NCBI GenBank assembly: GCA_024233835.1
Contig: JACKPC010000007.1
Location: 124,001 to 188,000, forward strand
DNA length: 64,000 nucleotides
Direction: 5' to 3'
Source: Leptospiraceae bacterium
GTDB lineage: Bacteria > Spirochaetota > Leptospiria > Leptospirales > Leptospiraceae
This document shows positions 1 to 9,335 of the stretch, one piece after another. Positions within the stretch are counted from its first letter, which is position 1, and each line of letters begins with the position of its first letter. The notes under the pieces are model-generated. The model did no database searches and was not told where the DNA came from. It saw only the letters and a program-made list of their open reading frames with translations. A program made the translations under genes and the position numbers.

Positions 1-339
1 GAATCTCATGTGGAACATACCTACCAGTTCTTAAGTAAAATCCCCTGGACAGGTGAATTAAAAATGGTTCCGAGTATAGCTCATGCCCATCATGAAAAGT
101 TAAACGGCACCGGTTATCCGAGGGGACTTGTGGATTATGAAATCCCGGTACAGTCCAAGATGATGACTATAGCTGATATTTTTGATGCCTTAACCGATAA
201 AGACAGGCCCTATAAAAAAGCAGTTCCCTTAGAAAGGGCATTAGATATTCTGCACATGGAAGTAAAAGACAACCATATAGATTCTGATCTTCTAAATATA
301 TTTATTCATGCCAAAGTCTATGAAAGGATTAAAAAATAA
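1..339 (+). CDS. HD-GYP domain protein, C-terminal part (cut by window edge)
   Basis: The frame is open from base 1 (codons E-S-H precede a GTG at 10), so the gene begins outside the window. The visible part carries the HD-GYP core: HHEKLNGTGYPRGL followed by MMTIADIFDALTDKDRPYKKA. In the family this domain hydrolyses cyclic di-GMP (or cGAMP) with a di- or tri-metal centre in the cytoplasm. The N-terminal input domain and the HD pair cannot be seen. The next gene's ATG follows the stop codon directly, so it leads an operon with plsC and an adenylate cyclase. The family call is firm; the substrate is inferred. Confidence 0.88.
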   Translation, partial: ESHVEHTYQFLSKIPWTGELKMVPSIAHAHHEKLNGTGYPRGLVDYEIPVQSKMMTIADIFDALTDKDRPYKKAVPLERALDILHMEVKDNHIDSDLLNIFIHAKVYERIKK

Positions 340-1089
340 ATGATGTTCATTCTATCTCTCTTTTTTTGGGGGTTTATAGGGCTTACCTCGATTTTCTTAT
401 TTCCTTTTGCTGTATTAATCTGGCTCATCACGTTTTTGCCGGATAAGAATCTAAAAATTCTTCATTTTTTTACTTCTTTCTGGGCATCCTTATATACCTG
501 GTGCAACCCTCTCTGGAGAGTAAAGATAAATGGCAAAGAAAATATAGATCCCAAGAAAACCTATGTCTACATTTCCAATCATCAGTCTTTCGTAGACGTA
601 CTGGTTTTATTTCGCCTGTTCAGTCACTATAAATGGGTATCCAAAATTGAAAATTTTCGAATTCCCTTTATTGGTTGGAACATGTATTTAAACCGATATA
701 TACAACTTAAACGGGGAAGTATGAAAAGCAATGCACGTATGATCAAGGATTGTGTGGATGCCCTAAAACTCGGAAGTTCTGTTTTTATTTTCCCGGAAGG
801 AACCCGCTCTGTTGATGGAAATATTAAGACTTTTAAAGAAGGGGCCTTTGAAATTGCCCTCAGAACCGGGCTTCCTATCCTTCCGATTGTGATAAACGGA
901 ACCTCGAAAGCTCTACCAAAAAAAGGTTTTGTTTTACGCGGAAAACATTCGATTCAGATAAAAGTTCTTCCGGAAATTCCGTATGAATCCTTCAAGGGAA
1001 AAGATTCAAAAACCCTAACAAAAGAAATTCAAAATATGATGAAAGATAAGCTGGAGCAATTAAAAAAAGAGATTCATGCAGGAAAATAA
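340..1089 (+). CDS. plsC: 1-acyl-sn-glycerol-3-phosphate acyltransferase (PlsC family)
   Basis: This 249-residue protein has an N-terminal hydrophobic segment (about residues 1-35) and the two acyltransferase signatures: NHQSFVD at 80-86 (NHxxxxD catalytic pair H81/D86) and FPEGTRS from 151 (glycerol-3-phosphate binding). The family transfers an acyl chain to lysophosphatidic acid at the inner membrane to make phosphatidic acid. The length is normal for PlsC. The ATG abuts the stop of the HD-GYP gene and the 3' end overlaps the following cyclase by 14 bases, so translation is probably coupled. A related lysophospholipid substrate cannot be excluded. Confidence 0.88.
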   Translation: MMFILSLFFWGFIGLTSIFLFPFAVLIWLITFLPDKNLKILHFFTSFWASLYTWCNPLWRVKINGKENIDPKKTYVYISNHQSFVDVLVLFRLFSHYKWVSKIENFRIPFIGWNMYLNRYIQLKRGSMKSNARMIKDCVDALKLGSSVFIFPEGTRSVDGNIKTFKEGAFEIALRTGLPILPIVINGTSKALPKKGFVLRGKHSIQIKVLPEIPYESFKGKDSKTLTKEIQNMMKDKLEQLKKEIHAGK

Positions 1090-2362
1090 ATCTATAGAAG
1101 AACTCCTTTTCAAAAGAGAAATTTGGGGTTTAAAAATAGCAAATGGAATGCGGGTGTTCGTCTGTCTCTTAATGCTTCCGATTACCTACATTTTAGCAGA
1201 AAAAGAATCTAATGAATTTATCTTTACATTTTCTGTAATCTTCTGCATACTTATTTATACCTTATATTCCATTCAATCACTCTACAGGAAGGCTTTTTGT
1301 CGACAAATTGGCTATGTTGGTGCTTCTATGGATGCCCTGGCCATTCCCTTATTGCAAATTATCTGGTATAACTCGGCAGGAGGAACAGAAATCATAGCCT
1401 CTTACCTCTTAAAAACCAGAATTTCAGACATTAGCTTTCTTTTAATTACGATTAACTCTTTAACTTTATTTCCTGCCTATCCTTTGATTGTATTCTTCAG
1501 TATGATACTTACTATCTCAGGTTCTTATCTGTATGTTATTTCTCAGGAGAATATTTTTTATACAAGCGATTGGGTAGAAACACTTTTAGGTAGCTCTGTT
1601 AATGTGGCCGATTTTTTTACCAGGCTTCTTACCTTATCCACTACAGGTTTTGCTATAATTATTATTACTTATATAGCAAGAAAAATGATTCGGCAGGCTG
1701 CCCGAATGGAAATTGCAAACGAACAGTTAGGTAGGTATTTTTCTCCTTCGGTGGCAAAAAAAATTACAGAAGAATCCGCCGAATTTTTACAACCGGGAGG
1801 GAAAATACAGAAAGTTACTGTCCTATTTAGTGATATTAGAAATTTTACAAGTATCAGTGAAAGCCTGCACCCAAAAGAAGTTCTTTCTTTTCTTTCAGAA
1901 TACCACGAAAAGATGGTGGAGATAATCTTTAAACATGGTGGAACTCTCGACAAATTTATAGGAGATGCGATCATGGCCACTTTTGGAACACCGGAACCGG
2001 GAGAAAATGATACCCTTAGAGCAGCCCTAAGTGCAAGAGAAATGTGTAAGGCTCTTAAAGAAATTAATATTGAAAGAGAGAAGAAAGGTTTATTCCCTAT
2101 TCATCATGGTATTGGTATACACTCAGGGGAAGCACTTGTAGGTAATATGGGGACTAAAAATAGACTGGAATATACCGTTTTAGGAGATACCGTAAACATC
2201 GCCAGCCGAATTGAAAGTTCTTGCAAAACCTATCAACAGAGTATTCTTTTTTCTCAAATGGTAAAAACTGAAATTGAAAATAAATTAGAAACTGTTTATA
2301 TCGATACAATAGAACTGAAAGGTAAAACAAAAAGCACTGAACTCTATACTCTAAAATTATAA
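1076..2362 (+). CDS. Membrane-bound class III adenylate cyclase
   Basis: This is a 428-residue protein. About 220 N-terminal residues are strongly hydrophobic (several membrane spans), followed by a class III cyclase catalytic domain (about 240-428). Both metal-binding aspartates are visible (D253 in LFSDIRNFT, D297 in KFIGDAIMA). So are the purine-selecting K293 and the T of YTVLGDTVNIASR, the K/T combination found in bacterial adenylate rather than guanylate cyclases. The gene overlaps plsC by 14 bases. It has no recognisable sensor domain beyond the membrane part, which may itself be the input. cAMP production is inferred from family residues. Confidence 0.9.
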   Translation: MQENKSIEELLFKREIWGLKIANGMRVFVCLLMLPITYILAEKESNEFIFTFSVIFCILIYTLYSIQSLYRKAFCRQIGYVGASMDALAIPLLQIIWYNSAGGTEIIASYLLKTRISDISFLLITINSLTLFPAYPLIVFFSMILTISGSYLYVISQENIFYTSDWVETLLGSSVNVADFFTRLLTLSTTGFAIIIITYIARKMIRQAARMEIANEQLGRYFSPSVAKKITEESAEFLQPGGKIQKVTVLFSDIRNFTSISESLHPKEVLSFLSEYHEKMVEIIFKHGGTLDKFIGDAIMATFGTPEPGENDTLRAALSAREMCKALKEINIEREKKGLFPIHHGIGIHSGEALVGNMGTKNRLEYTVLGDTVNIASRIESSCKTYQQSILFSQMVKTEIENKLETVYIDTIELKGKTKSTELYTLKL

Positions 2363-2402
2363 GTCGCTTGACTTTTTTTTTCAATGGATAATTCTTTAAG
2401 GT

Positions 2403-3983
2403 ATGAGTATTGGTAAAGTATCGGAATCCCCCACTATTCCCCGAAAGAAAGCCTCCTCGGAAAAGTTTGATGTCGCCGAACTTTATAAAGGTCCCCTGAG
2501 CGACGATTCCCGAAACTCCGCAGGGAAAATAAGCCTCGATGAAAAATTAAGAAAAGCTTATTTCTGGATAACAAACTATGCCATCATCAGCCCGTTTTAC
2601 GATATAGAATACAGTCATGGAGCCAATCAATCTTATACATTTGGTGATAACAAAAATTCAGTACAACTCCCTTCTTCCCAGAGTTACTCAAGCTTCATCC
2701 TGATGCCTTTATTAAACCTTGTTGCCAGAAGACGTTGTTTGTTAGTAGGAGGACCCGGTCGAGGAAAAACAGCCAGTGCAATTCTTATGGGAATTTTAGC
2801 AGGCTATAGCATGAAAGAACTCAAGCGTTCGATTCAACACGGTCAGCCCCAGATGACAGTTTCTGATTTATTAGGAAACCCCTTACCTTCTGATTTAATG
2901 AAAGCAGAAAGTATGGATGATATTAAAATTGCCTGGAGAAAGTGGCTGGGTATGCGAGTAAAAATCATTGATGAATATAACCGCATTCCAACCCGAACTC
3001 AATCCGCTCTCCTTACTGTATTAGCAGATAATTATGCAGAAATTTTAGATCAAATATATGACTGCCCGGAAGCAGCCTGGTTTTTAACCGCCAATGACGA
3101 TGCGGGAGGAGGAACTTATCAGGTAATCGAAGCCCTGCGTGACAGGATCGATATAGTGGTAAAAGCTCTGCATTTTAATACCCGGTTTTTAAATGATCTC
3201 TTAAGACGCATCAATGAAGACTGGAAACCCGAAGAAAATGTTCCTTCTGAAATTATTTTTACTGAGGAAGAAATCAATGAGATTAATCGAAGAATTTTAG
3301 AAATCGAAATTCCCACTCCTCTTCTTAGACGAATCGAATTCTTTGCCAGCCATTTTGAACTCCACGAATACGCCGGAGAACAACTGGAGTATAAAACAAA
3401 GGATACCATCAAGCTCTCCGGCATAGATTACAATCTTCTCTCCATGACAGAAACGGGAAAAGATAAATTAAAAGACCTGGGGAGTCAGACTCTAAATGGG
3501 CTTTCGGTAAGATCCCTTATGACGAGTCTTGTGTTTGTAAAAGCCATGGCTTATTTCAGAGGAAATGTAGAGGTTAGTTTTGACGATATACGAAATATCA
3601 TCCCCTTTGTCTTACACGACAAATTGATCCAAAATCCCAATTCTCCTTTTTTTGAACAGGGCACTAATGTTATTTACCGGGTAGATAAGATAAGCTGGAT
3701 ACGAAAGCTTTTTGATATTTCCTGTCAGGAGTATGACAGGCTTAGTATGGATAAAGATGATCCACTTATTGACTTAGAAGAAGAATTTTCCAGAGGCTTA
3801 GAAGGAGTGAGTGAAAAAGAAGTAAAGAAACGCCTGCTGGCTATAGAAAGAATTTTATCTAAAATGAGTAAAGGTAGGAAACTATACGGCCACATGTTTG
3901 ATGATATTATCAAGCTCAAGTACCTTCACCAGAGGTATACAAATTATTTACAATGGTTACAGACACAAAGTTCTATCCTGTAG
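2403..3983 (+). CDS. AAA+ ATPase (MoxR-like) of a three-gene AAA/VWA module
   Basis: This 526-residue protein has a Walker A motif GGPGRGKT at 116-123, Walker B IIDEYN with D190/E191, a sensor-1 Asn in FLTANDD (N231) and an arginine-rich EALRDRID segment near 243, which may supply the arginine finger. The order and the VWA partner downstream suggest a MoxR-type AAA+ remodelling ATPase. The C-terminal 250 residues have no domain I recognise. The ATG lies only about 40 bases after the cyclase stop, with AAGG immediately before it, so it has almost no leader if it has its own promoter (a TTGACT is at 2368). It overlaps the next gene by 31 bases. The AAA+ call is firm; the role is unknown. Confidence 0.85.
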   Translation: MSIGKVSESPTIPRKKASSEKFDVAELYKGPLSDDSRNSAGKISLDEKLRKAYFWITNYAIISPFYDIEYSHGANQSYTFGDNKNSVQLPSSQSYSSFILMPLLNLVARRRCLLVGGPGRGKTASAILMGILAGYSMKELKRSIQHGQPQMTVSDLLGNPLPSDLMKAESMDDIKIAWRKWLGMRVKIIDEYNRIPTRTQSALLTVLADNYAEILDQIYDCPEAAWFLTANDDAGGGTYQVIEALRDRIDIVVKALHFNTRFLNDLLRRINEDWKPEENVPSEIIFTEEEINEINRRILEIEIPTPLLRRIEFFASHFELHEYAGEQLEYKTKDTIKLSGIDYNLLSMTETGKDKLKDLGSQTLNGLSVRSLMTSLVFVKAMAYFRGNVEVSFDDIRNIIPFVLHDKLIQNPNSPFFEQGTNVIYRVDKISWIRKLFDISCQEYDRLSMDKDDPLIDLEEEFSRGLEGVSEKEVKKRLLAIERILSKMSKGRKLYGHMFDDIIKLKYLHQRYTNYLQWLQTQSSIL

Positions 3984-4999
3984 ACGGTTTTTATAAATCG
4001 TTTCTCGAAACCGAAAGAGAAAGGTTAAACCGCGAGTTTTTAAGTATGAAACAATACTACCCATCCCTTCGTTCGGAGGAGTTTAAAGAAGTTTTATTCA
4101 GACTCAATCCGATCATTAATGAGCTTGAAACTGAAACAAAAGAAAATATTACAGAAATTGCTAATTTTCTATATTCATCTTCTTTAAAATTTTTAGCAAA
4201 GGAACTTATTGGTCCTCAATCCAAATACCCATATTTTTCTCACTCCTGGCAACAGCTTCTACAGGCAAAAGAACTCTATTCTGTTTCTGTTATAGACCTT
4301 CTATCCTCCCTGGGAAATGCTGTGTATAATTTATGTATATTAAACCAAATGGATGCAGGTAATTGGCTACAGACACTTCAGGGTATTGCCAAAAAACATA
4401 CCACGAAAGATGAAATTTTACAGGCCGGCAAAATTTCAGCCTGGATTGTCGGGCTTCCTCAGTATCGTAACTCCGCATTGGAACTTTGCCTGGAAACAGA
4501 AACTTCCTTATTGGAAGACATTTTTTCTGTGAAGATTACAGAATCCTATAATATATTAAAAGAAGTTTTTTATGAAATGTATAAAGACCCCTGGCTACGT
4601 TTCGAGCTGGCACTCAAAGGTAATTTAAAAAAGCGAGATATAGTTTTAAAAAAAGCCGGTGGTTTTATTGGCTATGGAGGGAAGTTTCGTGGTATTCCCA
4701 CGGTTCAATCGCTAAACTCGGAATTTATCATTTCGAGCGGAGAAGAGGATTTCAGACTCTATGCCGATATATATGGAACGGCTGTATTCCGGGTAAAAAT
4801 GGAAGAACTTTTAAGCGAACCCTGGCAGGAAACAGAAGAACCCGGGCACTTCTTAAGCCCGGAAGGAACTCTGAGTATGGGTTCTGTACAGAAGAGATTT
4901 TTAGAGCTAAAAAATGTGCATTCAATTGCGAGTAATCCTCATACTCTGCTCGCCTGCAATCGTTATTCTTACTACGTTTTTATTGCTGGTGCTATATGA
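3953..4999 (+). CDS. Unrecognised protein, middle gene of the AAA/VWA module
   Basis: This 348-residue soluble protein has no signal peptide, membrane span or motif I recognise. It looks largely alpha-helical in its first 200 residues and has a more Gly- and beta-rich C-terminal third (around GGFIGYGGKFRGIPT). Its ATG lies inside the AAA gene (31-base overlap) and its stop overlaps the next ATG as ATGA, so all three proteins are probably made in fixed ratio. By position it could be an adaptor or substrate-recognition subunit between the ATPase and the VWA protein; this is inference from gene order only. Confidence 0.75.
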   Translation: MVTDTKFYPVDGFYKSFLETERERLNREFLSMKQYYPSLRSEEFKEVLFRLNPIINELETETKENITEIANFLYSSSLKFLAKELIGPQSKYPYFSHSWQQLLQAKELYSVSVIDLLSSLGNAVYNLCILNQMDAGNWLQTLQGIAKKHTTKDEILQAGKISAWIVGLPQYRNSALELCLETETSLLEDIFSVKITESYNILKEVFYEMYKDPWLRFELALKGNLKKRDIVLKKAGGFIGYGGKFRGIPTVQSLNSEFIISSGEEDFRLYADIYGTAVFRVKMEELLSEPWQETEEPGHFLSPEGTLSMGSVQKRFLELKNVHSIASNPHTLLACNRYSYYVFIAGAI

Positions 5000-6774
5000 A
5001 AAAGGAGACTAAAGACGAAGAAGAAATATCGCCTCTTCCTCCTGAATTAAAAGAATATTGGGAAAGAACCTGGCCGGGAGCATTAGAACTCTGGAGTCGT
5101 TATACAAAAATATCAGATCCTATATGGTGTATGAATGAAAAACAGGATAAAGAAGAAAACCTTTCTGATAGTTTCGCCATGATCCGACTAAGCGAACACA
5201 GAGTAATTATTAGCCTGCATAAAATACATAAGCTCGGACTGAATAATTTTGCAAAAGAAATTCTGGCTCATGAAATCGGGCATCACGTTTATTGTCCGGG
5301 AGATTTGAATGACCAGGCAAAGATGCTTGCCCGAATGCGTCTCGGTTTACCTTATAAAGAAAATATGGCACCTTTTATTTCTAACCTATATTCTGATTTA
5401 CTCATAAATTATAAATTACAAAGAGACTTTAACCTTGATATAGCCTCTGTATATAAAATTATTAATCCTGAGAAATTCGACAAACTCTGGCTGTTTTATA
5501 TGAGAATCTATGAAATACTGTTTTCCTTACCCCGACGTAGTTTAGCTGTTGATAAGATACAGGATAGCATGGAAGGAGATGCCCAGCTAGCTAACAGATT
5601 AATTCGAAATTACGGCCGTGACTGGCTATTAGGTAGTGGAAGGTTTGCAGCCCTTTGCTTACCCTATTTAATGGAAAACGAATATGCAATTTCCCTTAAA
5701 TCTCTCGCTTCCTGGAACGATACTCGAGACTGTGCAGCCGGAGAGGTCTTGCCCGATGGTTTAACAGAAATCGATGAAGATGAATTAGAAGGCTGCATTC
5801 ATCCTGCTTTAGAGGGAAGCGATCAAGTCAGCGGCGAAAAGACCGAGATTCAAAAGAAACTGGAGCCTGTAGACTCTAAAGGTGAAACAAAGGGACAATA
5901 TAGACAACCTTTCGAATATGGTGAAATTCTTAAAAGCCTCGGTATAAAATTACCTAACTCTGACATAACCATTAAATATTATAAAGAAAGAGCTTTATCC
6001 TACCTGGTTCCATTCCCTGTGCAAAAAAATGAACGTGTTACTGAACCTTTACCGGAGGGACTCGATACCTGGGATATCGGCTCGCCTTTAGAAAATATCA
6101 ACTGGGTAGAAACAGTTATTCGAAGTCCTGTAGTAATCCCCGGTTATACTACCGTCGAGCAGACCTATGGAACCGCAGAAGGAGATACTCCTCAAATTGA
6201 GCCTGTAGATCTGGATATTTATATAGACTGTTCCGGCTCTATGCCAAATCCTTCTTACAAAGTATCCTACCTGGCTCTGGCCGGAACGATAATCGCCCTG
6301 TCTGCCTTAAGAACCGGTGCTTCGGTTCAGGCTACTTTATGGAGCGGAACGAAACAATTTAAAACTACCGATGGTTTTATCCGTGATGAAAAAAAAATAC
6401 TGGAAATTGTCTGCGGTTACATCGGCGGGGCTACCGCTTTTCCTATTCACATAATGCGCGATACCTATGCTCTTAGGACCAAAAAAAATAAAAACGTGCA
6501 CATTCTCCAAATTTCCGATGATGGAATTACAACCATGTTTAATGTAGACGAGAAGGGAAATTCGGGAAAAAATATAGCCGAAATGGCTTTACAAAACGCA
6601 AGAGCCGGTGGAACCTTTGTTTTAAACCTCTGGAATGATTGGAAAAAAGATAAATTATTGGTTCAAGCTCACGAAATGGGTTGGGATATACACATTGTTA
6701 GAAAATGGGAAGAACTCCTAATTTTTGCAAAAGAGTTCAGCAAAAAGAAATATACCTTAAATAAAAAAAGATGA
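4996..6774 (+). CDS. HExxH metallopeptidase-like/VWA fusion protein
   Basis: This 592-residue protein has two recognisable parts. An N-terminal region carries HEIGHH at 92-97, matching the HExxH zinc-peptidase signature. A C-terminal von Willebrand A domain carries the MIDAS motif DCSGS at 411-415 with a later GGATAF and ISDDG. A charged linker (about 240-330) separates them. It resembles the predicted metallopeptidase/VWA proteins (DUF2201 type) that accompany MoxR ATPases. Whether the peptidase is active is unknown; a third zinc ligand is not obvious by eye. It is the last gene of the coupled module and ends at a perfect palindrome. Confidence 0.82.
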   Translation: MKKETKDEEEISPLPPELKEYWERTWPGALELWSRYTKISDPIWCMNEKQDKEENLSDSFAMIRLSEHRVIISLHKIHKLGLNNFAKEILAHEIGHHVYCPGDLNDQAKMLARMRLGLPYKENMAPFISNLYSDLLINYKLQRDFNLDIASVYKIINPEKFDKLWLFYMRIYEILFSLPRRSLAVDKIQDSMEGDAQLANRLIRNYGRDWLLGSGRFAALCLPYLMENEYAISLKSLASWNDTRDCAAGEVLPDGLTEIDEDELEGCIHPALEGSDQVSGEKTEIQKKLEPVDSKGETKGQYRQPFEYGEILKSLGIKLPNSDITIKYYKERALSYLVPFPVQKNERVTEPLPEGLDTWDIGSPLENINWVETVIRSPVVIPGYTTVEQTYGTAEGDTPQIEPVDLDIYIDCSGSMPNPSYKVSYLALAGTIIALSALRTGASVQATLWSGTKQFKTTDGFIRDEKKILEIVCGYIGGATAFPIHIMRDTYALRTKKNKNVHILQISDDGITTMFNVDEKGNSGKNIAEMALQNARAGGTFVLNLWNDWKKDKLLVQAHEMGWDIHIVRKWEELLIFAKEFSKKKYTLNKKR

Positions 6775-6790
6775 GGCTTTGTTTGCCTAC

Positions 6791-6816
6791 TGACTACCGG
6801 TTTAAACCGGTAGTCA
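6791..6816. repeat. 26-bp perfect palindrome at a convergent junction
   Basis: The half-site TGACTACCGGTTT is followed directly by its exact reverse complement. It sits between the convergent VWA and FKBP genes. It could fold as a hairpin and end transcription from both sides, but neither side has a T-tract, so a normal intrinsic terminator is not shown. Confidence 0.7.
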
Positions 6817-6861
6817 AGGGAATGCCTACCTGGTTATTTGAACAAATACCTTCATCATTAA

Positions 6862-7266
6862 TTATTTTATATTTGAAACATCTAATAATTCTATTTCAAA
6901 TACTAAGGTAGAGTTTGGAGGAATAGAAGGAGTTCCTTCCTGTCCGTAAGCCAGGTGCGAAGGTATTGTAAGTTTTCTTTTTCCACCTACCTTCATTCCA
7001 CGAAGTCCTCGATCCCAACCACGTATTACCTGTCCTACCCCAAGCTGAAAACGGAAAGGAGATTTTCTATCATACGAACTATCAAATTTTTTTCCATCTT
7101 TTAACCAGCCGGTATAATGAACCTTTAACCAGCGAAATTTCTTCGCTTCTTTACCTTTACCATTACGAAGATTCTCGACAATGAGTTTATTCGTTTCCGA
7201 TAAAACCGGGCTCATAAAGCCCAGGATAAGAAAAATGTAAAAGAAGCTCTTCAGGAATATAGCCAT
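6862..7266 (-). CDS. FKBP-type peptidyl-prolyl cis-trans isomerase, exported
   Basis: This 134-residue protein has an N-terminal signal-like segment (about 1-23, ending PVLSE), then one complete FKBP domain: VHYTGWLKDGKKFDSS, VIRGWDRGLRGMKVGGKR, and the closing AYGQEG...IPPNSTLVFEIELL. The family catalyses prolyl isomerisation and assists folding, here presumably in the periplasm. Its start overlaps the end of leuD by 16 bases, so it is probably the last gene of the leuC-leuD transcript. A leader cleavage site is inferred, not certain. Confidence 0.9.
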   Translation of the reverse strand: MAIFLKSFFYIFLILGFMSPVLSETNKLIVENLRNGKGKEAKKFRWLKVHYTGWLKDGKKFDSSYDRKSPFRFQLGVGQVIRGWDRGLRGMKVGGKRKLTIPSHLAYGQEGTPSIPPNSTLVFEIELLDVSNIK

Positions 7267-7868
7267 GGCATTTTTCCCTTCTGCCCGATTTCGAAGGATT
7301 GTATTTTATCTTCGTGTACCAGAGTTAAACCAATGTCATCCAGTCCCTTATACAAACAATCCTTACGAAAAGGGTCTATCTCGAACTTATATTCCTTTCC
7401 ATTAGAAAGAACAATAGTTTGGAGAGAAAGATCTACTTTTGCAGAAGCTTTATTATTTTCCTTAATAAACTGAAAGATTTCATCTACCTCGGAAGAAGAA
7501 AGCACTACAGGTAAAATTCCATTCTTAAAGCAGTTATTATAAAATATATCTGCGAAAGAAGGAGCGATTATCACCCGAAAGCCATAATCTTCTAATGCCC
7601 AGGGAGCATGTTCCCTCGAAGAACCACAACCGAAGTTATCACGAGCAGCCAGTATAGAAGCATTTTTAAATTTATCTTGATTCAGTTCAAATTCGGGATT
7701 TGGTTTTGTACCGGCATCGTCAAGATAACGCCAGTCGTGAAATAGATGAACACCAAAGCCGGTTCTTTCAATCTTTTTCAAAAACTGTTTGGGGATGATG
7801 GCATCGGTATCGATATTGGCCCTATCAAGCCCTACCATAATTCCTTCATGTAAAGTAAACGCTTTCAT
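7251..7868 (-). CDS. leuD: 3-isopropylmalate dehydratase small subunit
   Basis: LeuD pairs with LeuC to isomerise 2-isopropylmalate to 3-isopropylmalate in leucine synthesis. The family pattern is plain: GLDRANIDTDAIIPKQFL near the start and NFGCGSSREHAPWAL, the substrate-loop signature. I start it at the ATG at 7868, which overlaps the leuC stop as TAATG with a GGGGGTGG stretch upstream. A second in-frame ATG at 7877 would add three residues. The resulting length of 205 residues is normal. Confidence 0.95.
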   Translation of the reverse strand: MKAFTLHEGIMVGLDRANIDTDAIIPKQFLKKIERTGFGVHLFHDWRYLDDAGTKPNPEFELNQDKFKNASILAARDNFGCGSSREHAPWALEDYGFRVIIAPSFADIFYNNCFKNGILPVVLSSSEVDEIFQFIKENNKASAKVDLSLQTIVLSNGKEYKFEIDPFRKDCLYKGLDDIGLTLVHEDKIQSFEIGQKGKMPWLYS

Positions 7869-9265
7869 TATTTCCACCCCCTTATATCTACAAATCTTCC
7901 TTCGATTGCCGCTGCGGCAGCCATTTCAGGGCTAACAAGGTGAGTTCTACCACCTTTTCCCTGTCTTCCTTCAAAGTTTCGGTTGCTGGTAGAAGCACAA
8001 CGCTCACCCGGCTGTAAGAAATCATCATTCATGGCAAGACACATAGAACAACCTGCATTTCTCCATTCAAAACCGGCAGCCGTAAAAATCCTGTCCAGAC
8101 TTTCCTCTTCTGCCTGTCTTTTAACACGACCGGAACCCGGAACAACTATCGCTTGAACAGAAGAAGACACTTTCTTACCTTCTACCATTTTAGCGGCAGC
8201 TCGCAAATCCTCAATACGGGAATTCGTACAAGAACCAATAAAAACATGGTCAATTTTTATGTCTGTAATTTTCATACCGGCTTCAAGGTTCATATAAGCC
8301 AGGGCTTTTTCTGCACTTCCTTTTGCAACCTGATCGGAGAACTCAGAGGGCTTCGGAACATTTGCATTAACAGGAACTACCTGGCCGGGAGAAGTTCCCC
8401 AGGTTACCATAGGTGCTATGTCTTCCGCTTTAATAATTATGGTTTTATCATAGGAGGCCCCTGCATCACTGCTGTAGGTTTTCCATTTGCTTACTGCTTT
8501 ATCCCAGTCTGCTCCTTTGGGAGCATAGTCTTTTCCTTGAATATATGCAAAAGTTTTTTCATCAGGAGCAATAAACCCGGCTCTAGCTCCGGCTTCAATC
8601 GACATATTACAAACCGTCATTCTGCCTTCCATGGATAGTTTACGAATAGCCTCTCCGGTATATTCAATCACGTAACCGGTAGCACCATCGGTTCCAATTC
8701 TCCCGATAATAGCAAGAACAATGTCCTTAGCAGTAACATAGGGAGAAGGAGTTCCCTCAACCCGTATTTCCATTGTCTTAGGTTTTTGCTGAATTAAGGT
8801 CTGTGTAGCCAGGACATGTTCTACTTCGCTTGTACCGATGCCAAAAGCCAGGGCTCCGAAAGCTCCATGAGTTGAAGTGTGAGAATCTCCACAAACAATG
8901 GTCATGCCGGGGTGGGTCAAACCCATTTCAGGTGCAATCACATGAATAATTCCCTGGTCGGGATGGTTTAGATCGAATAAAGTAATCCCGTTTTCTTTAC
9001 AATTCTGCATAAGAGTTTTCATCTGTAGAGCAGAAATCGGATCGGCTGCATCCAGATCCCGTGTGCGGGTAGATACGTTATGATCCATGGTTGCAAAAGT
9101 AGCACCCGGTCTGCGCACGCTACGCTTACTCAAACGCAGACCTTCAAACGCCTGAGGGCTTGTGACCTCATGAATGAGGTGTCGGTCAATATAAATTATG
9201 GAAGAACCATCGCTCTCATGAACTAAATGCTCCTCCCATATTTTTTCAAACATGGTCCGTTTCAT
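7868..9265 (-). CDS. leuC: 3-isopropylmalate dehydratase large subunit
   Basis: This 465-residue aconitase-family protein carries the three [4Fe-4S] ligands C346 (GSCTNSR), C406 and C409 (GCSMC), plus the expected DHNVSTR and CGDSHTSTHGAFG segments. It works with LeuD in the second step of leucine synthesis. It may start at M1 or at the ATG five codons in (MFEKIW). No leucine leader peptide or attenuator is evident in the 70 bases between it and the upstream cyclase gene. Confidence 0.96.
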   Translation of the reverse strand: MKRTMFEKIWEEHLVHESDGSSIIYIDRHLIHEVTSPQAFEGLRLSKRSVRRPGATFATMDHNVSTRTRDLDAADPISALQMKTLMQNCKENGITLFDLNHPDQGIIHVIAPEMGLTHPGMTIVCGDSHTSTHGAFGALAFGIGTSEVEHVLATQTLIQQKPKTMEIRVEGTPSPYVTAKDIVLAIIGRIGTDGATGYVIEYTGEAIRKLSMEGRMTVCNMSIEAGARAGFIAPDEKTFAYIQGKDYAPKGADWDKAVSKWKTYSSDAGASYDKTIIIKAEDIAPMVTWGTSPGQVVPVNANVPKPSEFSDQVAKGSAEKALAYMNLEAGMKITDIKIDHVFIGSCTNSRIEDLRAAAKMVEGKKVSSSVQAIVVPGSGRVKRQAEEESLDRIFTAAGFEWRNAGCSMCLAMNDDFLQPGERCASTSNRNFEGRQGKGGRTHLVSPEMAAAAAIEGRFVDIRGWK

Positions 9266-9335
9266 AGATCCATTTTTTTTTGAGCATTTATTTGCACAAG
9301 AACTATATAAACATCTGTTGATACACTAAAGCATT

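Noticed and set aside
2403..6774. RavA-ViaA system
   Set aside because: ViaA lacks an HExxH domain and the RavA architecture has no separate middle subunit; the module here has different parts.
8153..8638. 161-codon plus-strand frame inside leuC
   Set aside because: It lies wholly antisense to a highly conserved gene and reads like shadow sequence.
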